5,146 nucleotides of DNA from Chloroflexota bacterium (GTDB lineage Bacteria; Cyanobacteriota; Vampirovibrionia; Obscuribacterales; Obscuribacteraceae): contig SBAT01000018.1 of the NCBI GenBank assembly GCA_005240105.1, positions 1 to 5,146 on the forward strand, read 5' to 3'. Below the pieces are notes generated by a model. It searched no databases and was not told the DNA's origin. It saw only the letters and a list, made by a program, of their open reading frames with translations. Below are positions 1-5,146 of the stretch, one piece after another. Positions within the stretch are counted from its first letter, which is position 1, and the number at the start of each line of letters is the position of its first letter. The position numbers and the translations under genes are program-made.

Positions 1-1948
1 TAGCGGTTGGATTTTCGCCTCGGCGAATATTGTCCAGGTTGTACTTGCTCGTCGCGGTGGCGTTGTATTTTTGCTCATACAAGTCATTCAATTCTTTTGG
101 TATGCGCTTATCGATTATCGACTTGATGGTTGGGTCTTCTTTGATTGTGTTGGTGATTGCATGAAGTCTGCCACTTGTTCTAAACCTATTCAGTGATCCA
201 TCTGCATTGAATGCCAGGTTGTATTCACCAATGTGTGACAGGTAAGATCCTGCTTGCATAATTGCAACATCCCGCTGTCCGTTATTGACGTACATAATCG
301 TGCCATAAGCTTGATGAGAATGCGCATCGAAAATTGCTGATAGCTCTTTAAATTCGGCCGCCAGTCGTCTGGTTATTTCATCGCCTAAGTGTGCTTGCAC
401 CATGAAGATTTTAGTATCCGGATGCTCCTGCTTAATTTGAGCCAGTACCTCGGTCAATTTTTTGGCAGCATCTTCGTACTTGATTCCACCAACTGCACTT
501 TCTTCGGTGGTCAGGCCGATCGTAGCAGCTTTGGCGGCTTTGCCGTTTGGTCCCTTTAGTTCCTGGATTATGAATGGTTCGAAAATCTCATGACACATAG
601 CTGCTGCGTCAGGCGGCAATTCCGAAAAATCTAAATTGCTAACAACAATAGGTCTGCGCTTGCCAGTTAGTTTGTTCTGCATGTTTATGTACTCAGGCAG
701 AGTTACGACGTCGGCTCCTCCGCCGGCTTTGTCCCAGGGATGATTGCCCCATCCCTCAACGTCGAAGTCCATCGCTCGTACAATCTCGTCTTCTGCTTTG
801 CCCCATCCAGTCCATGGTGCAGAGACATTGGCATTCTCTAAGTCGCCGCCTTGGCGGCGCTGGAAATTTCGTGGTGTCTGCTGATTTTCCATTACCGGTT
901 CTTGTCCCGTAAATTGCTTCCACCAGCGGGCAGTTCGTTCCTTCGCAGGAACTTCACTCCAAGCAGGGGATTTGCTTTCAAGCGACTTAGATTTTGCTCC
1001 TAAATCGTCCATTAGAGTTTTTGCTCTGGCAAAATTACGATCGCCAAGCATTTGTCCATGAGCGTCGTTGAAATAAGCGACATCCATCCTTGTGAGACCG
1101 TCGTCACCATTCAAATGTGCTCGGAAGTATCGGCCAATGGTCTTCCCGTGAAGCGCAGATGTTATAAGTCCGGCGGAGCCTCCGCCAATAGCGGCGCCCA
1201 GTGTGCTATCCAGTCCTACTTCGGTAAGAGTCTTGAGGCTTCCGGCTGCCGCATCGTTTTGAATGGCATCACGGTTTTCCCATACCCGGTGAGGGACTGA
1301 CCAGGTAAGCGATCCGACGTAACCACCACCGATGCCCCGCAGGATGTTGTGATTTATTTGGGGTAATACATCTTGGGAGAGGATGCGTTCGCCTTCAGCT
1401 AGAGCCGATTTATCGGAGACGATCCCTGTTGGTGGTTTTCCTTTGAGCCAGCTGACGAACTCATGTTTTAGACCGCCGGCGGCCGAGGTAGAACCACGTG
1501 TTAATTCTCGACGACCAACATAGCCTGTGTACCAATGCGAGACCTTTTTCTCGGCCATGCTACCGGTGATTCCGGCAACGGCATCCCATGCTCCGGTTAA
1601 ATAGTCATTGTTGCTGGCACTCTTTTCTTTGCCCTGAAGACCCAGCCGGTCATCGATGAACTCTTTGGTGGCATGTTTCCAAAAACCGCCTAATGCAGGA
1701 GCCAGGCAGACTGATGTTGCTTTGAGTATGGCGTTGCGCTTAATGGCACAAGCGGCGCTGAAGGTAAGAACGCCTGTTAGTCCGGCGGCGGCAGAGCCGA
1801 GTGCTTCCGAAGAGCCTTGCTTGAAGCCCAGTGTTTCCCAAAATGGAGTGGAGGCGGAATTGGCTTCCTGGGCGAGTTTGGAGGAGGACTCGGACGAGTC
1901 ATGACGCTTGTGGTCGTGGCTTAATTCGTGGCTGCCTCTCTCTGGCAA
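1..1948 (-). CDS. 5'-nucleotidase/UshA-type metallophosphatase with long Gly/Ala-rich N-terminal region (3' end cut by window edge)
   Basis: The frame is open for 649 codons and runs off the left edge, so the C-terminus is missing. I see the full ligand set of the UshA/5'-nucleotidase calcineurin-like fold: NDAHG (D295, H297), GGD (D369), GNHPWD (N402, H403), QAHLGD (H520) and DAHSH (H543, H545), followed by an IMQAGSYLSHIG strand. The D369-to-N402 spacing of 33 agrees with UshA D84-N116. About 30 extra residues lie between the first two metal blocks. The frame ends soon after RRGEN (642-646), probably the start of the 5'-nucleotidase C-terminal substrate domain. Residues 1-290 are unusual: a His/Ser-rich start, then Gly/Ala-rich hydrophobic stretches (about 49-69, 73-90, 204-216, 248-266), with no signal peptide. 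Start: no upstream in-frame ATG exists and the first internal one is codon 131; TTG at 1948 has GGAG 8 nt upstream. By family it hydrolyses nucleotides or other phosphoesters with two metal ions; the real substrate is unknown. Confidence 0.85.
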   Translation of the reverse strand, partial: MPERGSHELSHDHKRHDSSESSSKLAQEANSASTPFWETLGFKQGSSEALGSAAAGLTGVLTFSAACAIKRNAILKATSVCLAPALGGFWKHATKEFIDDRLGLQGKEKSASNNDYLTGAWDAVAGITGSMAEKKVSHWYTGYVGRRELTRGSTSAAGGLKHEFVSWLKGKPPTGIVSDKSALAEGERILSQDVLPQINHNILRGIGGGYVGSLTWSVPHRVWENRDAIQNDAAAGSLKTLTEVGLDSTLGAAIGGGSAGLITSALHGKTIGRYFRAHLNGDDGLTRMDVAYFNDAHGQMLGDRNFARAKTLMDDLGAKSKSLESKSPAWSEVPAKERTARWWKQFTGQEPVMENQQTPRNFQRRQGGDLENANVSAPWTGWGKAEDEIVRAMDFDVEGWGNHPWDKAGGGADVVTLPEYINMQNKLTGKRRPIVVSNLDFSELPPDAAAMCHEIFEPFIIQELKGPNGKAAKAATIGLTTEESAVGGIKYEDAAKKLTEVLAQIKQEHPDTKIFMVQAHLGDEITRRLAAEFKELSAIFDAHSHQAYGTIMYVNNGQRDVAIMQAGSYLSHIGEYNLAFNADGSLNRFRTSGRLHAITNTIKEDPTIKSIIDKRIPKELNDLYEQKYNATATSKYNLDNIRRGENPTA

Positions 1949-1991
1949 TTCTGGGACTCCGGATAGACTTACATGGTGTTAAATATTAAGG

Positions 1992-2006
1992 CTAAGTAAT
2001 GCTTAG
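1992..2006. repeat. Short dyad CTAAG-5-CTTAG in the divergent intergenic region
   Basis: CTAAG and CTTAG are perfect 5-bp inverted arms around a 5-bp spacer. A second, outer pair, AGGCT and AGCCT, flanks them asymmetrically. It lies between the minus-strand start and its candidate promoter, so it could be an operator or a leader hairpin. Five-base arms also arise by chance, so this is only a lead. Confidence 0.3.
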
Positions 2007-2022
2007 GAAAGCCTGTAAATTA

Positions 2023-2052
2023 CGTATAGGGTTGCGTGGAAACCCCCATCAA
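2023..2052 (-). promoter_or_regulatory. Weak sigma70-like promoter candidate for the metallophosphatase gene
   Basis: On the minus strand TTGATG (2047-2052) and TATACG (2023-2028) are 18 bp apart. Each matches four of six consensus positions. They sit about 75 bp upstream of the proposed TTG start, in the only intergenic space available to this gene. The match is modest and other hexamer pairs could be chosen. Confidence 0.3.
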
Positions 2053-2063
2053 ACTGCCATTTT

Positions 2064-2078
2064 TGCAATAAAGTTGCA
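2064..2078. repeat. Short dyad TGCAA-5-TTGCA upstream of the Cys-rich gene
   Basis: TGCAA and TTGCA are perfect 5-bp inverted arms around a 5-bp spacer, 32 bp before the ATG at 2111. The arm and spacer lengths equal those of the other dyad in this intergenic region, although the sequences differ. It may be a binding site of a dimeric regulator. I found no convincing -35/-10 pair for the plus-strand genes here. Confidence 0.3.
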
Positions 2079-2110
2079 GCATGAGCGCCAGATGATCTAG
2101 GATTGCGGCG

Positions 2111-2407
2111 ATGACAGAGTGTCACCCACTACTTTTGATTGAAGAAGCACCCGGCGTTTGTACCCGGTGCGGAGCTGCTTTGTGCCTGCGCAAACAGGTA
2201 ATTAACTTGGCTTTGGGTAACGATCAGTCCATGAGCTGCCTCGTTTGCCTTGGCAAAGAGCTGGGACAGGCTCCGGAAGCGGTTTTGCAGCGTCTGAAAG
2301 CTTATGTCGACGGCAGAGACTGTTTTAAGAAGCAGTGGGTCAGGTATGAAACACGGGACTGGTGCCCGGATCCAAGTGGTTGTTTCCCGGGAGACTGTTT
2401 CTCATGA
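2111..2407 (+). CDS. Cysteine-rich small protein coupled to a TusA-like protein
   Basis: This is a 98-residue protein with ten cysteines and no signal peptide or membrane segment. The first half looks like a zinc ribbon or metal-binding knuckle: C17-x2-C20 followed by C25, then C43-x2-C46 about 25 residues later. After a helical stretch (49-66) the C-terminus is dense in aromatic and cysteine residues: C71, KQW-x-RY, then CPDPSGCFPGDCF with C85, C91 and C96. The start at 2111 has AGGA 8 nt upstream. Its TGA overlaps the next gene's ATG in an ATGA junction, which means coupled translation and suggests equimolar or sequential action with the TusA-like protein. I do not recognise a named family. 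A metal- or Fe-S-binding protein, or a sulfur-relay partner, fits the cysteines and the neighbour, but this is inference. Confidence 0.8.
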   Translation: MTECHPLLLIEEAPGVCTRCGAALCLRKQVINLALGNDQSMSCLVCLGKELGQAPEAVLQRLKAYVDGRDCFKKQWVRYETRDWCPDPSGCFPGDCFS

Positions 2408-2637
2408 ATACGACGCTCGATTTGCGCGGGGTTGCCTGCCCGATGAACTTTGTTAAGACGCGTTTGTATCTGGACAAAATGGCAGTTGGTGACACGGTTG
2501 AGGTGTCGCTTGACGGCGGCGAACCGGTGGAAAGCGTCAGCTCCAGCGTACAACAGGAAGGGCATGCAGTACTTGCCATGACCCAGGATACGGCAGGGCA
2601 CTTTGTCCTTACCATCCGCAAAGAAGATATATATTAA
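2404..2637 (+). CDS. TusA/SirA/YedF-family sulfur-carrier-like protein
   Basis: This 77-residue protein has the whole TusA fold at normal family length. LDLRG-x-x-CP (residues 5-13) carries the single cysteine, C12, which holds persulfide sulfur in TusA. It is followed by the amphipathic helix NFVKTRLYLDKM and by the GDTVEVSLDGGEP strand-turn (29-41), then an EGH-x-V segment. The usual CPxP motif is CPMN here, a form I associate with cyanobacterial members. I chose the ATG at 2404, not the ATG 42 bp upstream: it overlaps the previous stop by four bases, begins exactly at the family's N-terminus, and has GGGAG 10 nt before it. The role is probably cytoplasmic sulfur transfer or a related thiol function. 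It should not be equated with E. coli TusA in tRNA thiolation, because no TusBCDE or MnmA gene is in view. Confidence 0.88.
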   Translation: MNTTLDLRGVACPMNFVKTRLYLDKMAVGDTVEVSLDGGEPVESVSSSVQQEGHAVLAMTQDTAGHFVLTIRKEDIY

Positions 2638-2647
2638 ATAGAAACTG

Positions 2648-2676
2648 TTGACAAAACCGGCTCATTTTTAGACGAT
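2648..2676 (+). promoter_or_regulatory. Perfect -35 hexamer with poor -10 before the exported TPR gene
   Basis: TTGACA (2648-2653) matches the sigma70 -35 consensus exactly. The hexamer 17 bp downstream is GACGAT (2671-2676), with only three matches to TATAAT. A transcript from here would begin at about 2683, on the GTG start codon itself. The alternative is read-through from the TusA-like gene, whose stop is 45 bp before the GTG. Confidence 0.25.
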
Positions 2677-2682
2677 CAACAG

Positions 2683-3426
2683 GTGTTTTATCAATTCAAC
2701 AAAGAGCCCTTTTGCTTCAGACGCGCAGTTATTGTCAGCGCGGCTGGTTTGGCCTTGCTTGCTGGCATTTTGACGCCGGCTTCTGCCCACGAATTGAAGG
2801 GCGATCTGAAACCGGAAAGAGCACCAGCTGGAGCATCCCCGCATGGTAATTTGTCGACCGGCGATCCTGCCTTAGACAATGCCGATTATCATCTCGTTTA
2901 CAGCAAGGCGGAAGAGATGAGGAGAGCCGGACAGGATAAAGATGCTGCTGTGTTGTATTTGAAGGCAGTAAATTTAGAGCCGACACTCTGGGTCGCTTAT
3001 CACCAGCTAGCCAATCTGAAAGGCGATACCAGCCAGGTTGATGCGGCTCTGGCTAAGCTCAATGATATGAAGGCCAAGCAACCCAAGGAATTGATGTTGC
3101 GAGTGGCGTTATCGGAACTTCTGGAAAAGCGTGGCGATTACTACCAAGCATCTCGCGAACTTGTTGACCTTGTTTATGCAAATGCTGTTCCGGATAAGTA
3201 TTCGAAGAAAATAAATGCTCGCATTCACTATCTTTTGAGCAAGTCCAAGCACGCTTACACCAACGTGCAAAATAGTGAATTCGAAAACTTGCGCACGGAA
3301 GAGGAGTTGGATACTGTGCCGCCACCATTGCCTGATCCAGGACTGGTAGTGCGTGATCTTGCTTCCACTAAGAGCAAAGATATCCCAGCGATGCAGGGCT
3401 CAGGGCACACTCAATTACAACCGTAA
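2683..3426 (+). CDS. Exported TPR-repeat protein
   Basis: This 247-residue protein has a Sec-type signal peptide: basic FRR at 13-14, a hydrophobic core at about 15-30, and a PASA|HE cleavage site after residue 35. Three 34-36-residue TPR units follow at about 67-100, 101-134 and 135-170, recognisable by Tyr/Ala at helix A-B contacts and Pro at the unit ends (for example ending in NLEP and KQP). The tail (200-247) is low-complexity, with a Pro-rich patch at 213-219, and is probably disordered. GTG at 2683 is the only usable start between the in-frame stop at 2635 and the signal peptide. No properly spaced Shine-Dalgarno is seen; AGG lies directly against the GTG. TPR domains bind other proteins, so a periplasmic scaffold role is likely, but the partner is unknown. 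It could be cotranscribed with the TusA-like gene. Confidence 0.85.
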   Translation: MFYQFNKEPFCFRRAVIVSAAGLALLAGILTPASAHELKGDLKPERAPAGASPHGNLSTGDPALDNADYHLVYSKAEEMRRAGQDKDAAVLYLKAVNLEPTLWVAYHQLANLKGDTSQVDAALAKLNDMKAKQPKELMLRVALSELLEKRGDYYQASRELVDLVYANAVPDKYSKKINARIHYLLSKSKHAYTNVQNSEFENLRTEEELDTVPPPLPDPGLVVRDLASTKSKDIPAMQGSGHTQLQP

Positions 3427-3434
3427 AGTATAGG

Positions 3435-3505
3435 TGTCATTCTGAGCGCAAGCGAAGAATCTCACAAGTTAACATGCGAGACCCTTCGCGATGCTCAGGG
3501 TGACA
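3435..3505. repeat. Dispersed-type palindromic repeat (GTCATTCTGAGC family), long hairpin
   Basis: Two arms, 3435-3463 and 3478-3505, surround a 14-nt loop. They pair through four perfect blocks: TGTCA/TGACA, CTGAGC/GCTCAG, GCGAAG/CTTCGC and TCTC/GAGA. The interruptions are TT facing GG, a GCAA/GAT bulge, and AA facing CC. In the plus-strand RNA, TT/GG become U-G wobbles. The arm sequence matches an intergenic palindrome known to be scattered in many bacterial genomes, of REP or MITE-like type. It fills almost all of the 99-bp gap between the two TPR genes. It lacks a T-run, so it is not a classic intrinsic terminator, though the hairpin could slow transcription or protect mRNA ends. Confidence 0.8.
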
Positions 3506-3534
3506 GTTTCAACGTGTAGTAAGGTATGGCGCTC

Positions 3535-4161
3535 ATGAAGAATAAGTTTTTTCCCTTTGTTTTAGTTGCCCTAACAGTCGGGCTTTACCTGAGTAGTTGT
3601 TCCAGTCGAGTATCGTCTCCGACCTCAGAGCTGCCACAGGTTTCATATGGTGATAGCAAAGGTGATGCTGCGCCTGCCGAGCACGATCCAGAAATGGATA
3701 CTGCAGTATCGGAAGGTTGCCTGACTGCTTGGCGCAAGGCACTGGCCGGCAAAGCGGATGAAGCAATTGCCGACCTGAAGGCGTTGGATGATGCTCACCC
3801 CAAGACAGGCACAATTGCCATGATGATGGGACAAGTTATGGAGCATGCCGGTCGCAAGAAGGAAGCTGCCGGATATTACAAAGAAGCGGTCAATCGTTCT
3901 CGCTATAGTTCGCTCTATTTATTTAAATACGCAGAGCAGCTACGCAAAACTGGTGACGCTAAAGGCTCAATTCCGGAGTATCGTACATTGCTCAAGCAAA
4001 CCCCCAATTTTGCCCCGGCTCATATTGGAATTGCGCAATCGCTATTGACCTTAGACAAGAATTCTAAAGAGGCACGGGAAGAGATTAAACAAGCTCTTAT
4101 CCTGGAGCCGGAAAATACCGACGCTAAGCGGCTTTCCAAGCAAGTCGGATTGAAGCCATAA
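3535..4161 (+). CDS. TPR-repeat lipoprotein
   Basis: From the ATG at 3535 this is a 208-residue protein. It has MKNK, a hydrophobic core (5-18) and a lipobox L19-S20-S21-C22, so the cysteine should be lipidated and the protein anchored to a membrane. Ser at +2 does not signal inner-membrane retention. A Ser/Pro/acidic linker (23-56) leads to about four TPR units (57-90, 91-124, 125-158, 159-193), with G-x-x-x-E-A-type helix contacts and Pro/Asn unit ends such as LEPEN. An in-frame ATG also exists at 3526. AAGG (3521-3524) is 10 nt from 3535 but only 1 nt from 3526, so 3535 is preferred; both give the same mature protein. The role is probably as an envelope scaffold or assembly factor. Its similarity in design to the exported TPR protein just upstream suggests a shared process; the repeat between them may separate their expression. 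Confidence 0.87.
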   Translation: MKNKFFPFVLVALTVGLYLSSCSSRVSSPTSELPQVSYGDSKGDAAPAEHDPEMDTAVSEGCLTAWRKALAGKADEAIADLKALDDAHPKTGTIAMMMGQVMEHAGRKKEAAGYYKEAVNRSRYSSLYLFKYAEQLRKTGDAKGSIPEYRTLLKQTPNFAPAHIGIAQSLLTLDKNSKEAREEIKQALILEPENTDAKRLSKQVGLKP

Positions 4162-4172
4162 TGCTATAAAAT
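4162..4172 (+). promoter_or_regulatory. Extended -10 promoter candidate for the hpd gene
   Basis: TGCTATAAA (4162-4170) has the extended -10 form TGnTATAAA, one mismatch from TATAAT. It lies immediately after the stop of the lipoprotein gene. A transcript would begin near 4177, giving a leader of about 47 nt before the ATG at 4224. No good -35 is placed upstream, which is tolerated when TGn is present. It would let the dioxygenase be expressed independently of the upstream genes. Confidence 0.45.
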
Positions 4173-4223
4173 AAGGTGTACGCATTTGTTGCCACGCGTT
4201 AGCGCTTGAAATGGAGCTGCCTT

Positions 4224-5146
4224 ATGGTCAAAGAGAAATCCGAGTTGGAAGCAATGTCTACCGGCGTTGACGAACTCAAAATTGATGGGTTCGATCATGT
4301 TGAATTTTACGTAGGTAACGCCCTACAAGCAGCCTACTATTACCACAGAGGATTCGGCTTTGATGTAGTTGCTTATCGCGGCCCGGAAACCGGCGTGCGC
4401 GAGACAGTATCTTATGTGTTGAAGCAAAACAATGTCACGCTCGTCTTAACCAGCGCTCTGCATCCAGGGCATCCAATTGCCGAGCATGTTCACCGTCATG
4501 GCGATGGCGTTAAATGTATTGGTATGAAAGTGCAAGATGCCCGCAAGACATACGAGACAGCTATTTCTCGTGGAGCCAAGGGTGTCGGAAGCCCGGTAGA
4601 GCACAAGGGCGAAGACGGTGCTTTCGTTGCCGCTTCCGTTCAAACCTATGGTGATACCATTCACACTTTTGTAGAACGCAAGGACTACACTGGTGCATTT
4701 GCTCCTGATTACAAAGGCAAGAAGAAAACGGCCGGGAACATCGGACTTACGTACATTGACCACATCGTTGGTAATGTTGAGACCCAGCGTATGGAGTCTT
4801 GGGTGGATTTCTACAAGAAAGTATTTGGCTTCTATGTCTATCAGTACTTTGATGCCAAAGACATCAGCACGCAGTTCTCAGCACTTGTCTCGAAGGTGAT
4901 GGCCAACAAGAGTGGCACAATCAAGTTGCCAATCAACGAACCGGCACCAGGTACAGGTAAGTCACAGATACAGGAATATCTAGATTATTATTTGGCTCCT
5001 GGCGTGCAGCATATTGCCATCGGCACGAAAGACATTATTGCCACGGTTGCTCAATTACGTGAACGCGGTATTGATTTCCTGACCGTACCACATTCGTACT
5101 ACGAAGCTTTGCCAGAACGTGTCGGCAAAATTGACGAAGATATTGA
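4224..5146 (+). CDS. hpd: 4-hydroxyphenylpyruvate dioxygenase (3' end cut by window edge)
   Basis: The first 307 residues are present; family members have about 350-400, so the last helix and third iron ligand lie beyond the edge. The enzyme converts 4-hydroxyphenylpyruvate and O2 to homogentisate and CO2 in the cytoplasm. The two-domain vicinal-oxygen-chelate layout is clear. The N-terminal domain begins at IDGFDHVEFYVGN (20-32). The catalytic domain starts at YIDHIVGNV, with iron ligand H180. DIST-x-FSAL-x-SKVMAN (213-228), KLPINEP (234-240) and KSQIQEYLDYY (246-256) are substrate-pocket hallmarks, and GVQHIAIG supplies iron ligand H263 preceded by Q262. The start at 4224 has GGAG 7 nt upstream. 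Homogentisate can be degraded as tyrosine carbon or prenylated to tocopherol or plastoquinone, as in cyanobacteria; no partner gene is visible to choose between these. Paralogous hydroxymandelate synthase is possible but less likely from this conservation. Confidence 0.95.
   Translation, partial: MVKEKSELEAMSTGVDELKIDGFDHVEFYVGNALQAAYYYHRGFGFDVVAYRGPETGVRETVSYVLKQNNVTLVLTSALHPGHPIAEHVHRHGDGVKCIGMKVQDARKTYETAISRGAKGVGSPVEHKGEDGAFVAASVQTYGDTIHTFVERKDYTGAFAPDYKGKKKTAGNIGLTYIDHIVGNVETQRMESWVDFYKKVFGFYVYQYFDAKDISTQFSALVSKVMANKSGTIKLPINEPAPGTGKSQIQEYLDYYLAPGVQHIAIGTKDIIATVAQLRERGIDFLTVPHSYYEALPERVGKIDEDI

Noticed and set aside
1052..1300. 82-codon plus-strand open frame
   Set aside because: It lies antisense within the metallophosphatase frame, whose conserved motifs run through this region. 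It has no recognisable domain or ribosome site.
1656..1904. 82-codon plus-strand open frame
   Set aside because: It is antisense to the N-terminal coding region of the long minus-strand gene, and its Ala-rich composition is what the reverse of that Gly/Ala/Ser-rich sequence would give.
2362..2403. Upstream ATG that would add 14 residues to the TusA-like protein
   Set aside because: The added residues have no counterpart in the family, and the ATG at 2404 has the stop overlap and ribosome site.
2302..2621. Two overlapping minus-strand frames opposite the TusA-like gene
   Set aside because: Both oppose a clearly conserved TusA domain and show no family features.
2691..3328. Minus-strand frames opposite the exported TPR gene
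   Set aside because: The plus strand encodes a signal peptide and regular TPR units, and these frames are its shadows.
3478..3512. Intrinsic terminator after the exported TPR gene
   Set aside because: The long hairpin is there, but no T-run follows its right arm, so it is described as a dispersed repeat and not as a terminator.
3533..4048. Additional frames on both strands inside the lipoprotein gene
   Set aside because: They overlap a complete lipobox-plus-TPR protein and have no features of their own.
4446..4899. Minus-strand 105-codon and plus-strand 68-codon frames inside hpd
   Set aside because: The dioxygenase motifs occupy the other plus-strand frame throughout, so these are shadows.

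Overview
The window reads as a piece of a bacterial chromosome of moderate GC. The best guess for its source is a non-photosynthetic relative of cyanobacteria (Vampirovibrionia/Melainabacteria, perhaps the Obscuribacterales). Three things point there: a TusA-like protein with the cyanobacterial-type LDLRG-x-x-CP-x-NFV signature, a large Gly/Ala-rich protein of a style I associate with Obscuribacter-type genomes, and small secreted TPR proteins. This is inference from sequence style, not from a search.

Layout. Positions 1-1948 (minus strand) are one uninterrupted reading frame, cut by the left edge. It encodes a 5'-nucleotidase/UshA-type dinuclear metallophosphatase domain behind a long Gly/Ala-rich N-terminal region. 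It probably starts at a TTG codon. A 162-bp divergent intergenic region (1949-2110) holds two short dyads and a weak promoter candidate. From 2111 the genes run on the plus strand: a cysteine-rich 98-residue protein, overlapped by four bases with a TusA-family protein (2404-2637); an exported TPR protein beginning with GTG (2683-3426); a 71-bp imperfect inverted repeat of the dispersed GTCATTCTGAGC type (3435-3505); a TPR lipoprotein (3535-4161); and, behind its own candidate extended -10 promoter, 4-hydroxyphenylpyruvate dioxygenase (from 4224, cut by the right edge).

How the genes may work together. The Cys-rich protein and TusA-like protein are translationally coupled and probably form a small sulfur-handling or thiol-relay pair. 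The two TPR proteins are both predicted to leave the cytoplasm, and are likely scaffold or assembly proteins of the envelope. The dioxygenase belongs to tyrosine catabolism or homogentisate-derived quinone/tocochromanol synthesis and looks like an independent unit. I see no tRNA, rRNA, CRISPR array, transposase or phage gene. The strongest candidates for something undescribed are the Cys-rich/TusA pair and the metallophosphatase fused to a glycine-rich N-terminal region without a signal peptide.
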